7,597 bases of DNA. It comes from CAZUSO01 sp964622775. Lineage in GTDB: Bacteria > Bacteroidota > Bacteroidia > Chitinophagales > Chitinophagaceae. The translations under genes were made by a program, and so were the position numbers. The DNA lies in NCBI GenBank assembly GCA_964622775.1, contig CAZUSO010000098.1, forward strand, positions 1 to 7,597. The letters are read 5' to 3'. The notes below the pieces were generated by a model, which saw only the letters and a list, made by a program, of their open reading frames with translations, ran no database searches and was not told where the DNA came from. Below are positions 5,734-7,597 of the stretch, piece after piece (positions within the stretch are counted from its first letter, which is position 1; each line of letters opens with the position of its first letter).

Positions 5734-7581
5734 TCAGTAACCTCGTCCACCCTTCTTTTCCATATAATTCAGAAAGGCGATATTGGCCACTTTATTTCCG
5801 CCCGGAGTAGGGTAGTCGCCTGTGAAATACCAGTCTCCCTTATTTTCCGGGCAGGCGGCATGTAATCCTTCTATAGATTGATAGATAATGTCCACTTCGG
5901 CATGCACATCATCGGGTCGCAGCATTTCCGCTATCTTTTGGCTGATTTCATCAGGCGTAAAGGTCTTGTATATGGATTTTACAAAATTCTGTTCCTGCAA
6001 GGTGCCATGCTCGCGGGCAGCGTTACAGTCCATATAAGTTTCTGTAAGGATATTGGTCATGTCCCGGTCTTTCAACAGCTCTACGGCAGCCTGGAAGGCA
6101 ATGAAATCGCCCATCCGGCTCATATCAATGCCATAGCAGTCCGGGTAACGGATCTGCGGTGCAGAAGATACGATAATGATGCGTTTGGGACGCAGACGGT
6201 CCAGCATCCTGATAATGCTTTGCCGGAGGGTAGTGCCGCGCACCACGCTGTCGTCAATCACTACTAAAGTATCCCGGTCAGCCTGAACCGTTCCATAGGT
6301 AATATCATAAACGTGCTGCACCATTTCATCCCGCGAAGCATCTTCCGTGATGAAGGTGCGGAGCTTTACGTCTTTGATAGCCACCTTTTCAATACGCACC
6401 CGGCGGTTGATGAGCTCCAGCATTTCCGCATCCGTCATGGAGTTTTTATTCTTGACGATGCGTTGCACCTTGATCTCGTTCAGGTAGCTTTCCAGCCCTT
6501 TGATCAGCCCGTAAAATGCGGTTTCCGCAGTGTTGGGGATAAAGGAAACAATAGTATTTTTAAGATCGTTATCGATGGCCTCCAATACTTTAGGAGCCAG
6601 GTTGGCGCCTAATCTCATCCGTTCCCGATAAATATCGGCATCGCTTCCCCGGCTGAAATAAATCCGTTCAAAGCTACAGGCTTTCTTTTCACCTGGTTCC
6701 AGTATTTGGGTTTCCGAAAAGCTGCCATCGCCTTTTACAATGATCGCATGTCCGGGTTGCAGCTCTTTAACCGAATCCTGAGGCACATTAAAGCCGGTAA
6801 TGATAGCCGGCCGTTCGGAGGCTACCACGACCACTTCATCATCTTTATAGTAATAAGCCGGGCGTATGCCATGCTTGTCACGTAATACAAAGCTATCGCC
6901 GTTTCCGATCAGGCCTCCGCAAACATATCCGCCGTCAAACTTTTCGGCGGCTGATTTCAGCACTTTCGCCAAATCCGCAGACTGCGGGGAGCCGGCATCT
7001 TCCTGGCAGAGAAAATGGTAAACGGTCTCGATCATGGCGCCCAGGTCGCTTTCACGAATGGTGTCGGTCGGGTCGGATTTCAGGTAGCGGAATAATTCTT
7101 CCGTATTGACAATATTAAAATTCCCGGCCATGGCAATATTGCGGGCGGGATTAATATCAGATTTCACAAAAGGGTGACAGAATTTGACACTGTTTTTTCC
7201 CTGGGTGCCATACCGCAGATGCCCCAGCATAGCCTCGCCCATAAAGCGGAGATACCCCTTCATCAGTCCCGGATAATTGCGAAGCCCCGGATACATCCGT
7301 TCCAGTTCCGTCATCTCTTCATGCACGGAATTGAAGATTTCTTTAATGGCGCCCGGACCGGAAATACGGAGGCGGTGCATGAACTGGTAACCGGCTTCCA
7401 CATTGAGCTTTAGCGTAGCAATGCCCGCGCCGTCCTGCCCGCGGTTGTGCTGCTTTTCCATTAAAAGATATAGCTTGTTCAGGCCGTAGAAAGCAGTTCC
7501 GTATTTGCGGTGGTAGTACGATAACGGCTTCAACAGGCGGATGTAGGCGAGTCCACATTCGTGGCGTATTGCGTCAGACAT
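5734..7581 (-). CDS. purF: Amidophosphoribosyltransferase, long Bacteroidota form
   Basis: Catalyses the first committed step of purine synthesis: PRPP plus glutamine to phosphoribosylamine. The N-terminal class II glutaminase domain (about 9-280) has a nucleophile Cys9 in HECG after an eight-residue propeptide (MSDAIRHE) that should be removed. It also has RGQDGAG (47-53), GHLRYGT (120-126) and HGIRP (237-241). The phosphoribosyltransferase domain (about 305-500) has YFSRGSDADIY, RTFI (408-411), the PRPP motif VVIDDSVVRGTTL (440-452) and CYGIDM. The usual AHNGN motif reads AGNFN (152-156). At 615 aa it is over 100 residues longer than E. coli or Bacillus PurF; the extra part is mainly a C-terminal tail (about 500-615) containing WYFTGDYPTPGG. 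The start is fixed because the propeptide must precede Cys9 and no other Met lies before it. A second, canonical PurF elsewhere in the genome cannot be excluded, so the symbol is a best match. Confidence 0.88.
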   Translation of the reverse strand: MSDAIRHECGLAYIRLLKPLSYYHRKYGTAFYGLNKLYLLMEKQHNRGQDGAGIATLKLNVEAGYQFMHRLRISGPGAIKEIFNSVHEEMTELERMYPGLRNYPGLMKGYLRFMGEAMLGHLRYGTQGKNSVKFCHPFVKSDINPARNIAMAGNFNIVNTEELFRYLKSDPTDTIRESDLGAMIETVYHFLCQEDAGSPQSADLAKVLKSAAEKFDGGYVCGGLIGNGDSFVLRDKHGIRPAYYYKDDEVVVVASERPAIITGFNVPQDSVKELQPGHAIIVKGDGSFSETQILEPGEKKACSFERIYFSRGSDADIYRERMRLGANLAPKVLEAIDNDLKNTIVSFIPNTAETAFYGLIKGLESYLNEIKVQRIVKNKNSMTDAEMLELINRRVRIEKVAIKDVKLRTFITEDASRDEMVQHVYDITYGTVQADRDTLVVIDDSVVRGTTLRQSIIRMLDRLRPKRIIIVSSAPQIRYPDCYGIDMSRMGDFIAFQAAVELLKDRDMTNILTETYMDCNAAREHGTLQEQNFVKSIYKTFTPDEISQKIAEMLRPDDVHAEVDIIYQSIEGLHAACPENKGDWYFTGDYPTPGGNKVANIAFLNYMEKKGGRGY

Positions 7582-7588
7582 TAGGGCG

Positions 7589-7596
7589 CAAAGGTA
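7589..7596 (-). promoter_or_regulatory. Putative purF promoter -7 element, almost at the start codon
   Basis: On the minus strand TACCTTTG fits TAnnTTTG exactly and ends only 7 nt before the ATG. Transcription would begin about 3-4 nt before, or at, the start codon, giving a nearly leaderless mRNA. The -33 element would lie beyond the right edge of the window and cannot be checked. Confidence 0.55.
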
Positions 7597-7597
7597 A

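Noticed and set aside
5878..7413. Plus-strand ORFs of 79-129 codons inside the purF-type gene
   Set aside because: Antisense shadows; the purF reading frame carries all expected motifs without interruption.

Overview
The window looks like chromosomal DNA of a Bacteroidota bacterium, probably Chitinophagales or a relative. The phylum-typical -7 promoter element TAnnTTTG sits upstream of all five main genes, two of them with a TTTG -33 element at normal spacing. The long-form amidophosphoribosyltransferase and the arginase-like protein with a GGSQD motif are also forms I associate with Bacteroidota. The order-level placement is inference.

Layout from left to right. Positions 1-144 are the window edge and the pepT upstream region. 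pepT (145-1383, +) encodes tripeptidase T. A 270-bp convergent spacer (1384-1653) holds a strong hairpin and a basic 35-codon ORF that may belong to a dispersed repeat. An acyl-CoA dehydrogenase gene (1654-2793, -) follows, with a textbook Bacteroidota promoter. Divergent from it is an AT-rich gene for a secreted metallo-beta-lactamase-fold protein (best start 3007, end 3684, +). Its roughly 300-bp 3' spacer is equally AT-rich and has gene-remnant-like content. Next is an arginase/formimidoylglutamase-family gene (3982-5115, -) whose metal-binding residues are partly replaced. A 618-bp spacer (5116-5733) contains only weak small-ORF candidates. The long purF-type gene (5734-7581, -) ends the window, with its -7 element only 7 nt before the start codon.

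The main genes do not form an operon. Strand switches and separate promoters indicate independent transcription, and the functions are unrelated: peptide breakdown, acyl-CoA oxidation, an unknown secreted hydrolase, a degenerate ureohydrolase, and the first step of purine synthesis. Most of this is ordinary core genome. The two stretches that stand out are the AT-rich segment around 2995-3980, probably acquired or fast-evolving, and the spacer element at about 1467-1625. I see no tRNA, rRNA, CRISPR array, transposase or recognisable new defence system. The most unusual protein-level features are the altered arginase metal site and the altered oxyanion-hole motif in the purF product.
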